A stretch of 64,000 nt of DNA from assembly GCA_030035585.1 (NCBI GenBank), contig CM057469.1, positions 14,750,501 to 14,814,500 of the forward strand, in the 5' to 3' direction. Of this stretch, positions 21,938-32,685 are shown piece after piece. The translations under genes were made by a program, and so were the position numbers. The DNA comes from Dugong dugon. Its lineage: Eukaryota > Chordata > Mammalia > Sirenia > Dugongidae. The notes under the pieces were generated by a model, which was not told the origin of the DNA, did not search any database, and saw only the letters and a program-made list of their open reading frames with translations. Position 1 is the first letter of the stretch. The number at the start of each line of letters is the position of its first letter.

Positions 21938-22862
21938 CATAGTGAAGAAATCCACTTAACCAGATGGTGCCCGGGTGATACTTAGAAGGATGAGCAGTGT
22001 CTGGGGTCTTAAAATCTCAATGAGCAGCCATCCAAAAGTTGCCAGCAAGAAGTCTATGCAGAAGAAAACGCTCTTACTATAATGAACAAGAAATCCCTAC
22101 AGAAATTCACGATCATAACGGGGGAATGTATAGGAGTACTCCAAATTGATGCACCTGGCTGAAACAGGATAGCTAACCCTGGTTTGAATTAAACTTCGTA
22201 TTGTGAAGCAGACTCCACTTTGAATCAGACTTTGGCTTGACCAAAGCCTCTGCCTTGCATTCCTGAGAAGGAGACTTCCCTAATGTTAACCACTCTTAGC
22301 AAATAAGGGCAGGAGTGAGAATGTGGCTGTTCCAGGAAGGGTTTGTTGATTATGATGGTGGTCTCTCACTGCCCCTCCCAGGTTTGCTGACGTTAAAAGA
22401 GATTATGGTGTTGATGGTGTCTTGCTACTCTGCCCCATTTTACTATTAGTCATGCGCTATCACACATTTGGACCCCTGGTGGCACATGTTAAGAGCTACA
22501 GCTGCTAACCAAAAGACTGGCAGTTCGAAGCCACCAGCTGCTCCTTGGAAATCCTATGGGGCAGTTCTACTGTGTCCGATAAGGTTGCTATGCGTCGGAA
22601 TCTACTCAAAGGCAATGGGTTTGGTGTTTATCACACATTTACCCTCCCCATCTTACCATATAAAAGTCTCACCTCTCCCTCAGAAGGTGGAAGCACTTGA
22701 TAGATTCCTCTCTGCCCTGTGTTTCCCCAGTTTGTCAATTGTATTACCCTCTATAAATCTCTTTGCTTTTCCTTTAACAGAAGTGAGTGTTCTTACTCTT
22801 AGACACTTTGAAGATACCCACTTACGATATTTGCCATATAGCAGCACTAGAAAACTAAGACA
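21938..22862 (+). repeat. Unclassified repeat-like sequence, possible old LTR
   Basis: GATACTTAGAAGGATGAGCA and GTCTGGGGTCTTAAAA resemble dispersed-repeat sequence I cannot name. Near the end, CATATAAAAGTCTC and TATAAATCTCTTTGC look like the TATA and poly(A) elements of an LTR. TATAGCAGCACTAGAAAACTAAGACA-like sequence (22837-22862) matches the 3' end of LTR family A in plus orientation. A SINE interrupts it at 22,470. Confidence 0.35.
22470..22628 (+). mobile_element. AfroSINE with 12-bp target-site duplication
   Basis: Head ACCCCTGGTGGCACATG, box-B-like CAGTTCGAAGCCACC, tail TGCGTCGGAATCTACTC then GGGTTTGGTGT. TATCACACATTT is duplicated exactly at 22458-22469 and 22629-22640. Confidence 0.92.
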
Positions 22863-23415
22863 GGAGGCAATGCGGTTGACGGGGCGGGTTCAGAGAACAC
22901 GTGCGTGTGGGTGGGACAGGAAGTGGAATCTGCAAAGATGATTTAACAGTGCCTGGTTCACCCAAGTCTCGAGAAGAAAATGCAAAACCTCATCTTCTCT
23001 GTGCGAGCGAGATGGACATGGGAAAGTCCCCCTGCTCCAGTGCGAACACAGAGGTGCAGGTGGGCCACCCTGAGCTGTGACCAAGGCTTGGCATAACGTT
23101 GTTTTTCCTCCTTTGAGACATCTTTGGTTGCAAGCGTGTGGTAGAGCTGTGAAATGAACCTTCTGCACGCAGGGGCAGAAGGAGGGGAACATTCCCTGTC
23201 TCCGCCCTGGAAGGACAGACAGGCCTTTGTGCTCCTCAACCAGAGGAGAGTGGGAAGGAGTGATGGGGACGGGGAACGTGAACTGATTCTGTGTGTTTCA
23301 GGGGCAGCCCAGGAAAGAAACAACTAGCCAGGCCCTTGAAAGACTCCACTGGGGTTACTGGAGGCCCGGCAGGGAGGGAGGCTATGGCTTGGGGTTCCTC
23401 CAGGGGGAAGGCCTG
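22863..23415. other. Intergenic, nothing recognised
   Basis: GC-rich unique sequence with short overlapping open frames. No gene supported. Confidence 0.5.
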
Positions 23416-24072
23416 TGTTATGGGTTGAGCTGTGTCCCCCAAAAAGATTTGTTAAAGTCCTAACCTCTGGTTCCTCTGAACGTGACCTTGTTTGGAAATA
23501 AGGCCTTTGAAGATGCTCTCAGTTAACACGAGGTCACACTGGAGTGGGGTGAGTCCTAACCCAATCTGAGCGGCGTCCTTATAAAAGAGAAGAGACGCAA
23601 ACACAGAGGAAAGAGGCCATGTGAAGACCCGTCAGCAGAGACTGGAGTGACAAGAAACACCAAGAAGTTCTGGCTGTTCTGAACACCAGAAGCCAGCAGA
23701 GATACGTGGAACCCTCATGGCCCTCAGAGAGAACCAAAAAAACAACAAACATGTCGCCGTCGAGTCAATTCCAACTCACGGTGACCGTACAAGGCAGAGG
23801 AGAACTGCTCCATAGGGTTTCCAAGGCTGTAACCTTTACGGAAGCAGATCACCAGGTCTTTCTCCCTCAGAGCAGCTGGTAGGTTCAAACCGCCAACCTT
23901 TCAATTAGCAGCCAAGTGCTTAACCACTACACTACCAGGCTCCTCAGAAGCAACCAACACAACCAATAACCTGATTTGGACTTCCAGCCCCCAGAACTGT
24001 GAGACAATAAATTTCTGTTCTTTAAAGCCACCCCTTTGTGGTACTTTGTTACAGCAGCCCTAATGCCATAAC
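23416..24072 (+). mobile_element. MaLR-like LTR, family C, interrupted by a SINE
   Basis: Starts TGTTATGGGTTGAGCTGTGT, has GACCTTGTTTGGAAATAAGG and CCTTATAAAAGAGAAGAG. It ends with the poly(A) signal in GAGACAATAAATTTCTGTTC and TTTGTTACAGCAGCCCTAATG. This is a familiar MaLR-type LTR layout. The SINE at 23,738 splits it. Confidence 0.7.
23738..23942 (-). mobile_element. AfroSINE inside the MaLR-like LTR
   Basis: CAACAAACATGTCGCCGTCG to CTTAACCACTACACTACCAG. It is flanked by CTCAGAGAGAACC and CTCAGAAGCAACC, a decayed target-site duplication. The middle (CCAAGGCTGTAACC, AAGCAGATCACCAGG) mixes features of two SINE subfamilies. Confidence 0.8.
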
Positions 24073-24615
24073 TGGGGCAGTCAGATGGCCATGGAGGTCC
24101 CCAGTCTTAAGGGCGGTGAGGGAGGACCGCTGTGTGCAGCCTGCAACCCTCTAGGAGGACCTGTGGGGGCATCTCTGAGCCCTGGAGGTGGGGGCAGTGC
24201 TCAGGGAGCAGAAGGAGCCGTGCTAACCCCCCTATTTCCGCCATCCCCGGGCTAGGGCACAGGCCTCCTTGCAGTGTTCCTGTGCCCTGGGAACCTTGGG
24301 ATCCCCATATGAGCCCATGGGGTGAGGGGGCCCCAGAAACGACCGAGGAAGGTGTGGGCTGGGAGTCATATTTCATTTAGTTCAGAAAAATAATGGTTGG
24401 TTGTTTTATGTTCAAGTCTTATGAAGCAGCCACACTAGTAACAGGGACCCCGTTAAGATAATTTATACAAAAAAGTCAATCCACTGGGAAAAGGATGAGG
24501 AAGCACAAAGAACCCAAAGGTGAGAGGGCACGCGGTATCGGGGTGCTGGGACATGTCAAGAACCCAGCAGTGTGCCCCACCCGCTGGTCTCTGCTTCATT
24601 CCCCCTTCTTGGGTG
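24073..24615. other. GC-rich intergenic, nothing recognised
   Basis: Unique-looking sequence, no supported feature. Confidence 0.5.
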
Positions 24616-24815
24616 CATAACAAGAGCTGATCTTTGTTGAGCACGGGCACCGTACTGCAAGCTTTACGTGCATTCTTTAATCCTTATAACAACTCCATGA
24701 GGTATGTATTATCATTATTACTCCCATTTTGCAGATGTGGGAACTGAGGCACAGAGAGGTTGAGTAACTCCCTCAAGGTCACACAGCCAGTACATGCAGA
24801 GCCAGGATCCTTCCA
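24616..24815 (-). repeat. MIR element
   Basis: A well-preserved reversed MIR: CTTTAATCCTTATAACAACT, CCCATTTTGCAGATGTGGG, ACTGAGGCACAGAGAGGTTG and CAAGGTCACACAGCCAG. Confidence 0.85.
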
Positions 24816-24994
24816 ACCGCTCTGTTGTGCTGCCTCCAGAGAAACACGGTCATCGTGAGCTGGGCAGACACCTCAGTTGTGCCTTCTTTCCTGGATAAGT
24901 TATCTCCCAATAACTACCTGCCAGCCACCAGGGAGGACAGGCAAGAAGAAGGCAGGCAGGCTGCTGTGCATCTGAGGACGTTACAGTTCACACG

Positions 24995-25115
24995 GCACCT
25001 TCATGCACACTTCTTCACTTCAACTTCACCACAGCCCCCTGAGGAAACGGAGGCGCAGGAAGTGCAAATGGCAGACCAGGCCCCACTGCAGCTGTCAGAG
25101 CTGGGGCAAGCTCTG
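24995..25115 (-). repeat. MIR relic
   Basis: CCCCCTGAGGAAACGGAGGC and GCAAATGGCAGACCAGGC, a divergent reversed MIR 180 bp from the better copy. Confidence 0.55.
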
Positions 25116-26310
25116 GTAGCCAGTGTCCTCCCTCACCTCCACCTCTGCAGGTACAGGGTGCCTGGGTGGGCGCGCTGGTCAGGTGAAGACAGACACCAGA
25201 CAAGCTCCTACTATGTGCAGGGTCTTTCTGATCAAGCTGTGTGCCCAAGATGTCTAGGTCCTGACACTATGGAGCCCGGTGGAGGAAGGGGGTGGGGAGG
25301 GACCAGCCCTCTGCTTCCGGGACCTGCCCCTCTGTGGCCTGGCTGACAGAGATCATTTCCTGTTCCCGTTTTCACTATTAGGTGAGGCTCTGGGTACATT
25401 CATGCTTGGCACTGCTTCTCCCTCAGCTCCTCTGGAGGGGAGATGCCTGATGCTGGGGGTGTACCCTTCACGAGGAGGGGGCTGGGCAGAGGGCAAGGCC
25501 GCTTGCAGGCTGAGGAGAAGCCATTGTCCTCCAGCCTTGGCCAGCAAGGGCAGTGCCCCCTTCGCTTTCATTCTTGCTCCTCAACCTCCCTCTGCCCTCC
25601 CCCCAAGCCCTCAGAGGCGCTGGGAGGTGCTGAGCCCAGGGTGATGAAGGTGCCCTCAGAGAGACGCCTTTGTGGCTGGCGCAGGTCTCCACAGCCTTGG
25701 GCCCTCAAGGCTCTTGGGGGCTGGAGAGCAAGGCTCCTCTGGGAAGGTCAGACCTGCAATTGTCCCACTTGGAGAAGGACAATGAGCTAAGTCACTCCTC
25801 CAAGGATAATTCTAATTGTTCTTTCTCTCTGGTGCTTGTTTTTCCAAATAAGAAGAAACAGACTTGAACTCCAGCTTGAGGCAGACCTGCAAGTGCTTCC
25901 AAGGCTCAGGGGACAAACAGCTGAAATGGTGATGCCAGGAGGTGGGTGATGTCCTTGTGGAGGACTGCAGAGCTCGGACACTGCCCACCAGGAGGTGCGG
26001 TAAGGAGTCCCCAGCTGAAAAGCGAGAGTCACCGGGGGCTCCTCCAAAACCATGGCCTTCCTCTTCAGACTCCCTTCAGTCACAGGCTTCAGCTGACCAC
26101 CAGGCACTTCTCTGTGGCACAAAAAAGCCGCATCCTTATTGGAACAAACCCTTTGGGCAAGTCCTTAAAGACCCCCTGGAACTCGGTTTCTTCATCAGTA
26201 CAAGGAGGCGTCTGCCCCAGGTGACCCCTGAGGAGCTTTCCAGCCCTGACCCCCAAGAACGTGAGTTTAACCCCCTGGACAGTGTGAGGAAAATTTGAGA
26301 GAGTAGGGAG
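25116..26310. other. GC-rich intergenic, nothing recognised
   Basis: Several overlapping open frames of 60-120 codons on both strands. None shows a domain, splice partner or repeat match. Confidence 0.5.
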
Positions 26311-26480
26311 TAAGACAGACACAAAGACAGTGTTTCTCAGGAGAGCTTGTTTAAAACGTTAAATCCTGTGCATGCCCCATACCCACAAAATTAGATTATC
26401 TAGAGGCAGGGCATTTTCACCAGCTCACACTAAAATCTGAGGGTATACCACACTGTGGTTCCTCAACCCCGGCCTTAGCA
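26311..26480. repeat. MER5-like relic (weak)
   Basis: TGTTTCTCAGGAGAGCTTGTTTAAAA and CACACTGTGGTTCCTCAAC-like ends suggest an old hAT-type MER5 element. Confidence 0.35.
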
Positions 26481-26519
26481 CTTGCTGCTCTCTCTGTGTT
26501 GATCATCACCCAGCCCACC

Positions 26520-26845
26520 CCCACCCCCCATCTTCACTTCTCTCCTCGATTTCATTCAGGTCTCTGCCCAACTTCTCTTCAGAGAGGCCTCTCCTGCGGC
26601 CTCATATAACAGAGCCCACTCTGCGCCCACCTGCTCTGCCCTTCGCTGCTTTATTTCTTCATAGCACTCACACCTGGCATTACAGTGTACGCTTAGTTGC
26701 TCACTTGTTTGTATGTCTCTCCCCTGGGAATGGGAGCCCCTGAGGGCAGGAGCCCTGCAAATTCAAGCGGTTTCTGAAGTGCCTAGATTAGCGTCTGACA
26801 TGTTACAGGAACTCAGTGCATATTTGCTGTGTGAATGAATGAAGG
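26520..26845 (+). repeat. L2 3' end
   Basis: CTCTGCCCAACTTCTCTTCA, TTCATAGCACTCACACCTGG and GGGAGCCCCTGAGGGCAGGA to TTTGCTGTGTGAATGAATGA follow the L2 3' end. Confidence 0.75.
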
Positions 26846-26861
26846 AAAAACCAACCAATGT

Positions 26862-27015
26862 CCTAAGGCAGTGTTTTCCAAATTTGCTCCAAAGCAGGAA
26901 TTTCCTGTTGCTGTTAAACTTGAGATTTCTGGCCCCATCTCTGGACCACTGAATCCCACTCTAAAGATGAAGACCCAGGAATGTGCATTACAATAGTGTC
27001 CAGGCGATTCTTCTC
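26862..27015. repeat. MER5A-like hAT relic
   Basis: CAGTGTTTTCCAAATTTGCT, TGAGATTTCTGGCCCCATCT and GGAATGTGCATTACAATAGT resemble MER5A (hAT-Charlie). Confidence 0.5.
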
Positions 27016-27209
27016 CATTCAAAGGGGAGGTACCTCTTGGCCTGCTCTTTGCTTCACAATTAGCTAAAGGCAAGGGCATGTTTTTTGAAATCTAGCAATT
27101 TGAGGGTGTGGAGGAGCCCAGGTGTCTAGTCACAGCCGCCTTCCTAGAACACCCTTCCTCCATCCACGTGCCTGCAGCCAGTGTAGGGCTGTCAGATAAA
27201 ATACTGGAC

Positions 27210-27418
27210 CAAAAAAAAAACTCCATTGCTGTAGAGTTGATTCCAACTCATGGTGACCCCACGTGTTACAGAGTAGAACTGCTTCATAGGGTTTTCTTGG
27301 CTGTGATCTTTATGGAAGCAGATTGTCAGGCCTTTTTTCCAAGGCACTGCTGGCTGGGTTTGAACCACCAACCTTCAGGCTAGAAACAAGTGCAAACTGT
27401 TTGCACCACCCAGGGACC
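27210..27418 (-). mobile_element. AfroSINE with target-site duplication
   Basis: A-rich tail, CTCCATTGCTGTAGAGTTGA, then TTTTCTTGGCTGTGATCTTT to head TTTGCACCACCCAGGGACC. TAAAATACTGGAC (27197-27209) and TAAAATACAGGAC (27419-27431) differ at one base. Confidence 0.9.
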
Positions 27419-27482
27419 TAAAATACAGGACACCCAGTTAATTTTCAATTTTAAATCAACAATGAATACATTTTTAGTGTAA

Positions 27483-27638
27483 GTGGCACAGTGGTTAAGC
27501 CCTCAGTGTTTAAGGTTGGCAGCTCGAATCCACCAGCCCTTCCACGGGAGAAAGATTTCATCCTTGAAAACCCTATGGGGCAGTTCTGCTCTGTCCCATA
27601 GGGTCGCTATGAGTCAGAATCCACTGGATTGGTTTTGA
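27483..27638 (+). mobile_element. AfroSINE with target-site duplication
   Basis: GTGGCACAGTGGTTAAGCCC to ATGAGTCAGAATCCACTGG. TTAGTGTAA flanks it at 27474-27482 and 27639-27647. Confidence 0.88.
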
Positions 27639-27647
27639 TTAGTGTAA

Positions 27648-28170
27648 TATGTCCCATACAATGTGTGGGAAATACCTATATTAAAAAAGTACTTGTCGTT
27701 GACCTAAAAGTCAAATGTAACTGGGCACCCTGTATTTTTGTTTGCTAAAGCTGACGACCCTAAAAAGCCAGAGGAACTCTCTGCAGCCCCGGGCACTCCC
27801 ACCCCCACCCCAGTGGCCGTGAGTTTCTAGGGGCTGCAGGTAGGGCTGTAGTGGAGTGCTATATTCTGACTTTCGGGGCACTCTTGCTTAGTTAACCACC
27901 TGCACTTTCGGGAACATACCTCTACCCCCCAGCACCTCCTCCCACAGCTCCGTCACTCCTCATCAGAGGCCGTGAGCCGTAGGCCCCGCGGACGTGGCCC
28001 AGCTCTCCCCGGCATGTCCTGCCCCAGGACCCAGCCAGCTCTCTGGGCAGCGTTCACTTCTCTGTGGCGTTCTGATCCTCTAGTGAGCACCCCCGCCCCG
28101 TTGAGACAAGACAGCCTTGTGTCCCCCCCACAGTGCTGCCCCTGGCCTCCCGCCATGTTCCTAATTTATC
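27648..28170. other. Intergenic, nothing recognised
   Basis: Unique sequence, GC-rich after 27.95 kb. No supported gene. Confidence 0.5.
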
Positions 28171-28363
28171 AGTGCCTGAGCAGACGGTTTGCATTCAACT
28201 GCTAACCTAAAGGTAGGAAGGTCAAACTCACCTAGCCACACCTCAGAAGGCCTGGCGATCTGCTTCGGTAAAAATGACAGCAAGAAAACTCTATGGGACA
28301 GTTCTACTCTGTAACACGTGGGGTCGCCATGAGTCAATTCCACCGCAGTGGGTTTGTGTTTTG
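28171..28363 (+). mobile_element. AfroSINE (GGTCCCTGGG-head type)
   Basis: GTGCCTGAGCAGACGGTTTG, AACCTAAAGGTAGGAAGGTC, GCGATCTGCTTCGGTAAAAA, GTAACACGTGGGGTCGCC and GCAGTGGGTTTG. Part of the tail (GAATCGACT) is missing. Confidence 0.8.
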
Positions 28364-28921
28364 ATTTTGCATCCTCCAAAGAGGCTGTAAACACCTTAAA
28401 GGGTATCCCACATCCACCCAAATCTTCCCTCAGCAGCCAGCAAGTGTCGCACAGGCTCACTCATAGGCCTGCTGTGAGCTGTCACCAGGCTGCCCTTCTT
28501 CAGTGGAACATTCTGGACTGCCGAAATCTGCCCGCAGCCTCCACCACAGAATCCTCGGGCCCTCTGAGTCGTCCAGTAACTCTTCTCCATGGCAGTACTT
28601 CAGGTGTGTGAAGGGTGCTCCCGTGTGTCCTAAGTGCCTTCTCCAGGTCAAATCCCACGTTCTTTCCATTATTCTTCACAGACTGCCTTTTGAGTCCCCC
28701 ACCATTCAAGTCACTCTGTCTGGACGTGTTCTGGTTTGTCGATGACCCTCCAAAACTGGGTGATCCTGGAGTAGTCGGATCAGCTGGGCATAGATGAGGT
28801 CTCCGTGACAGCACATTTTGGTACATAATTAGAGGTCATATTAGCAATCTTGAACTTAACGAAGACTCTGCAGTCAAAACTCCTGGATTTCACCCCCCCC
28901 CCCAAAAAAAAACAAAACAAC
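28364..28921. other. Intergenic, nothing recognised
   Basis: Unique sequence. A C run followed by an A run at 28,893-28,910. No supported gene. Confidence 0.5.
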
Positions 28922-29030
28922 TCCTGGGTCCATATCCCTTACCTTCCAATTTCACCGTAGACAGATTACTTAACTTCTCTGTGCCTCAATTTTCTCAACT
29001 GTAAAATAGGCATATTAACGGCACCGCATC
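28922..29030 (+). repeat. MIR relic
   Basis: AGACAGATTACTTAACTTCTCTGTGCCTCAATTTTCTCAACTG-like core (28,963-29,003) is clear MIR in forward orientation. Confidence 0.75.
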
Positions 29031-29067
29031 CCTTAATAAAGACGCTGGAAAAAAGTACAGCCGGCGG

Positions 29068-29081
29068 CCGGTAGAGGGCGC
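29068..29081 (+). promoter_or_regulatory. Strong CTCF-like motif
   Basis: CCGGTAGAGGGCGC matches the CTCF core CCASYAGRKGGCRC at 13 of 14 positions (G for A at position 3). Confidence 0.6.
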
Positions 29082-29119
29082 TGCGCACCGCGTTGCGAGG
29101 AAAGTGCAATCAAACGTGA

Positions 29120-29133
29120 CCGCCAGGGGTCGC
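29120..29133 (+). promoter_or_regulatory. Second, weaker CTCF-like motif
   Basis: CCGCCAGGGGTCGC matches the same core at 12 of 14 positions. Same strand, 52 bp downstream of the first. Confidence 0.4.
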
Positions 29134-29680
29134 CCGAGCGCCATGAACCTCCGCCAAGCGCCCTGGGCTGCCCTCGCCTGCGTCAGCGGGCTGGCAGCCC
29201 TCGCGGCCCAGGAAAGCTGGCACAGGGGCTGCCCCTCCCCTGTCCTTCGCCTCACTTTCCTAGAAGGCTGTGCTGGAGTCAGGCCTGGGTAGTTTCCCCG
29301 CAAGCCATCCACACTCTGGTGCGGATCAAACCGCAGGTGTTGCCAGTGTTGGGAGTCCGGTGGATGCTGTAACCAGGAGTGATACGAAAAGCCTTTGAGA
29401 ATAGAAACGTCACTGCGCAGAGACGCAGAACACAGGCCCCGTGCCACAGCCAAGAGGAAGACAGCCGAATCTGGTTCCTCGCTGCAACACCTTCTGCGGG
29501 TCGCTGCTCCGGGAGGCCGGCTTGGGCCCTGGCCAGACCCCCATCGTACACCCCCACCTCTGCCTGGTGCATTGGGTGTGTTTATGTGCCGGCTCCCCAG
29601 AAGCCTGCGCACCACTTGATACCAAGCCCACGTCTTGCTCATGGAGCACCCAGGGCCCGCTCAGGGCAGGTTGCTAAATG

Positions 29681-30170
29681 ACAGCGGCGGGGTGATGGCA
29701 AACGCGGCTCAAAGCAGGTATTTGGTGATAACGCCAATGAATTCTACTTCTCCCTCTTGGTGATGGATGGGAACGAAACATCTTCGGGTGAGAGGGTGAA
29801 CGGAGCGAACCCGTGGGAAAGAAGCCGACCTGCATTTGATATGGTCTGAAAGCAGAGAAAAACTCCCATTTCCAAAGCGTCTGCTAGGTCTTTAGAAGCC
29901 AGCGGACCATCAGGAGGACATATCCAAACCAAATAGCAGCCCAATGTCATTCTTCTTCTTCGCTCCAATCGGCAAAGGCTAGTCATTTGGGAATATGTAG
30001 GAAAATCCTACATGTGTGCATCTGTCCAGTCAACATTTCTTCTTTGGAGTCCAAACTGAGGGATGGGTGTCTGGTACACACAATGTCTCCGGCCTGGCCA
30101 ATCAGAGCCCTGCACGCCCCTGGCCACAGTGGTTTGGCCAGGTCAGTCGGGGAGAGTGAGATTTAATTCT
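29681..30170. other. Intergenic, nothing recognised
   Basis: Unique sequence, no supported feature. Confidence 0.5.
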
Positions 30171-30349
30171 GGGACTGTTGTGTTGTTGTTAGCCGCCGCT
30201 GAGTCGGCCTGTGGGTCCAACGGTCGGATCTGCAACCGACCGTGGGGATGGCGCAGGACCAGCATTTCGTTCTGTAGTTCATGTGCACCATGATTCAGTG
30301 GGCATGATTTGATGCCCATTTGATGACAGCTAACAACAACGACAGTCCC
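30171..30349. mobile_element. Two RTE tails in inverted arrangement
   Basis: The left arm GGGACTGTTGTGTTGTTGTT-AGC (30171-30193) and right arm GCTAACAACAACGACAGTCCC (30329-30349) are inverted repeats. Between them, GATGGCGCAGGACCAGCATTTCG is forward RTE 3' sequence, while AGCCGCCGCTGAGTCGGCC is reversed RTE tail. Confidence 0.6.
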
Positions 30350-31799
30350 CTCTGCTGACAAAGAGCTATGCCTGAGGCCTGCGAGGACCCCGCCTGGGAC
30401 CAGGGAAAGGTTCTCCTCCCTGAGAGAAAAGGGAGAGGTGCACAGGAGAGCACCCCCTCCCTGGAGTTGAGGCAGACGGTCTCCAAGTGACTGAGGGAAC
30501 CAAGCAGTGACATTAAAAGCTCTCTAGTTAACCAACCCTGGGCCCCCCACCTCAGGGTTTATTGTCATGTGAGCTAATAAACCACTATTTAAGCCGCTTT
30601 TAAATTGGGTGTTCTGTTACTTATGACCAGGAGCATCCCGCCAGATGGGCCCTGTGGCTCCCATAATACCATTGAGACTTGGCTTGAGCGTCTCCTCCTT
30701 GCTTTCATTCAACAGACTCAGGAAAGCACCAATCCAGTGGGTTTATTATTTCCTGTATCCACGATGTGTCAGATAATTTTACCTCATTGCCTGTGTGACT
30801 GTGCCTCTCCCGGCCATCTTCCATGAAATAAGAAGCCATTCTTTTTCCTACGGGGGGGCCAATAATTTTTACTTTCCCTCTGAATGCTTTAAAATGATTT
30901 GAATGGAAGTTTTTAAGTGGTTAGGTTTTCCACACAGGGTAATGTGGAGAAGAATGTTAACCCAGACACCGTTGTGTTTTCTAGCAGATACGGAACGTGT
31001 CACATTTTTATATCTTCAGCAGACGTCACCCACTGCTAGAGCCTTAAGATCTTTTTTCTTTTCTAAAACCAGAATCAATCTCTCTCCCTCTAATCAGGAC
31101 CTCTGAACCTAAGAACCACGGGGTCGAATGTAGCATGTGGAGCGATTTCAGAGGAAAGCCATCAATGGTCTCGATTCTTCCCGCTCCTCCCCCGACTCCA
31201 TCTCCGTCTCCCGCCAGGCCCCCACCCCTTGGCTCCTGACTCCAGCCTCACCAATTTACAGAGCTGTTGCTGACCAGCTCAGGCACTCTCACACCTCCAA
31301 CCCCTGTGGGTTGCTCTCCCTGATAGAAACGCCCTCGCCCCCTCTGACACCTGACACCATTGTTAACTCTGGAGCTGGGTGTCTCCATTACCCCTAGGCA
31401 GCAGACATTATTTCTTCAAATTTCTACATCATGAAACCTGTGAGAGCTGGAACTTGATGAGCCCGCCTTGTTTTTCCAGGTCTCGCAGGTTTCCCACCTT
31501 TGACAAGGTGCAGTCTTACTGCTTTTCTATCGTTCATTCTAGTGGAAATTTGAGTTTTCCTTCTGACAGGTTTCCGCCTTACACAGATTCCAGCTTTCGC
31601 AGGTTTTACTGTATATAATGTTACAGTTGCGTTGTAATTTTTGTTCTGTAAACTATTTCAAGCCAAAATATTTCACCAATATTCTCCTCTCCTCCCTCCC
31701 ACCAACACAAAGACTTAAGGGCTGAGGCCACATTTTAGAGGCAATTAATAAATGCATTCCCCTCTTCCCCTGCCTCACAGTGTTAGGGAAGGGTAGAAG
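30350..31799. other. Intergenic, mostly unrecognised
   Basis: GAGCTAATAAACCACTATTT near 30,570-30,590 followed by TGGGTGTTCTGTTACTTATG resembles an LTR 3' end, but I cannot define the element. The rest is unique. Confidence 0.45.
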
Positions 31800-32429
31800 G
31801 CAACATGATAAACAGAGAAAAAATTGAAGTTGTTAAGGATTTCGTTTTACTTGGATCCACAATCAACACCCATGGAAGCAGCAGTCAAGAAATCAAACTA
31901 CGCATTGCACTGGGCAAATCTGCTGCGAAAGATCTCTTTCAAGTGTTAAAAAGCAAAGATGGCACTTTCAGAGCTAAGGTGCTCCTGACCCGAGCCATCT
32001 GACCCGAGCCATGGTGTTTTCAATCGCCTCATAGGCATGGGAAAGTTGGACAATGAATAAGGAAGGGCAAAGAAGAATTGATGCATTTGAATTATGGTGT
32101 TGGGGAAGAATACTGAATATACCATGGACTGCCAGAAGAATGAACAAATCTGTCTTGGAAGAAGTATAGCCAGAATGCTCCTTAGAAGCAAGTACATCTC
32201 ATGTACTTTGGACATGTTATCTGGAGGGACCACTCCCTAAAGAAGGATATCATGCTTGGTAGAGGGTCAGTGAAAAACAGGAAGACCCTCAATGAGATGG
32301 ACTGACACAGTGGCAGCAACAGTGGGCTCAAGTGTAATGATTGTGATGGCACAGGACTGGGCTGCATTTCATTCTGTTGCACATAGGGTCACTATGAGTC
32401 AGAACTGACTTGACGGCACTTAACAACAG
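31800..32429 (+). mobile_element. RTE/BovB-type LINE 3' fragment
   Basis: The best reverse-transcriptase relic here: KIEVVKDFVLLGSTINTHGS, EIKLRIALGKSAAKDL and KSKDGTFRAKVLLTRAI, then frame breaks through TARRMNKSVLEE-like and YFGHVI-like segments. It ends CACATAGGGTCACTATGAGT, CAGAACTGACTTGACGGC and ACTTAACAACAG. That tail is shared with the AfroSINEs. 5'-truncated and inactive. Confidence 0.85.
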
Positions 32430-32675
32430 AAAGCATCAGGGGTTGGCCACCTCCAGAAATTTGGCACTGTGGTTTGTATCATTCCGTTTTAATCTGGGTG
32501 TTAAGGCTCTTGTGCATTTTGTGATAGGGTTTATTGTGGAAAGAGAACTTTAATCGGAGCTACTGTCTTGGGCAAGATTATCTTTTCAAGCTCATCCACA
32601 TTATTTACAAATGAATTGGATCTGGTTCCTGGCTTAATTCTAATTGTATTCTATCCCCACTCACTTATGGCTTCC
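32430..32675. other. Intergenic, nothing recognised
   Basis: Short unique stretch between an RTE fragment and a SINE. Confidence 0.5.
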
Positions 32676-32685
32676 TCTATTAGAG

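Larger units (their letters stand above)
29041..29680. other. CpG-rich intergenic patch
   Basis: The only dense CpG cluster in the intergenic part, richest at 29,061-29,220 (CCGGCGGCCGG, GCACCGCGTTGCG, CGCCAGGGGTCGCCCG). Open frames run on both strands, up to 215 codons on minus, which GC-rich sequence gives by chance. It could be a regulatory element or an unannotated promoter. No transcript structure can be inferred. Confidence 0.5.

Noticed and set aside
24825..25346. 173-codon open frame
   Set aside because: It runs through a MIR relic and GC-rich unique sequence with no recognisable protein feature.
28995..29642. 215-codon open frame on the minus strand in the CpG patch
   Set aside because: It begins inside a MIR relic and overlaps other long frames on both strands. 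No domain, splice site or codon pattern supports it.
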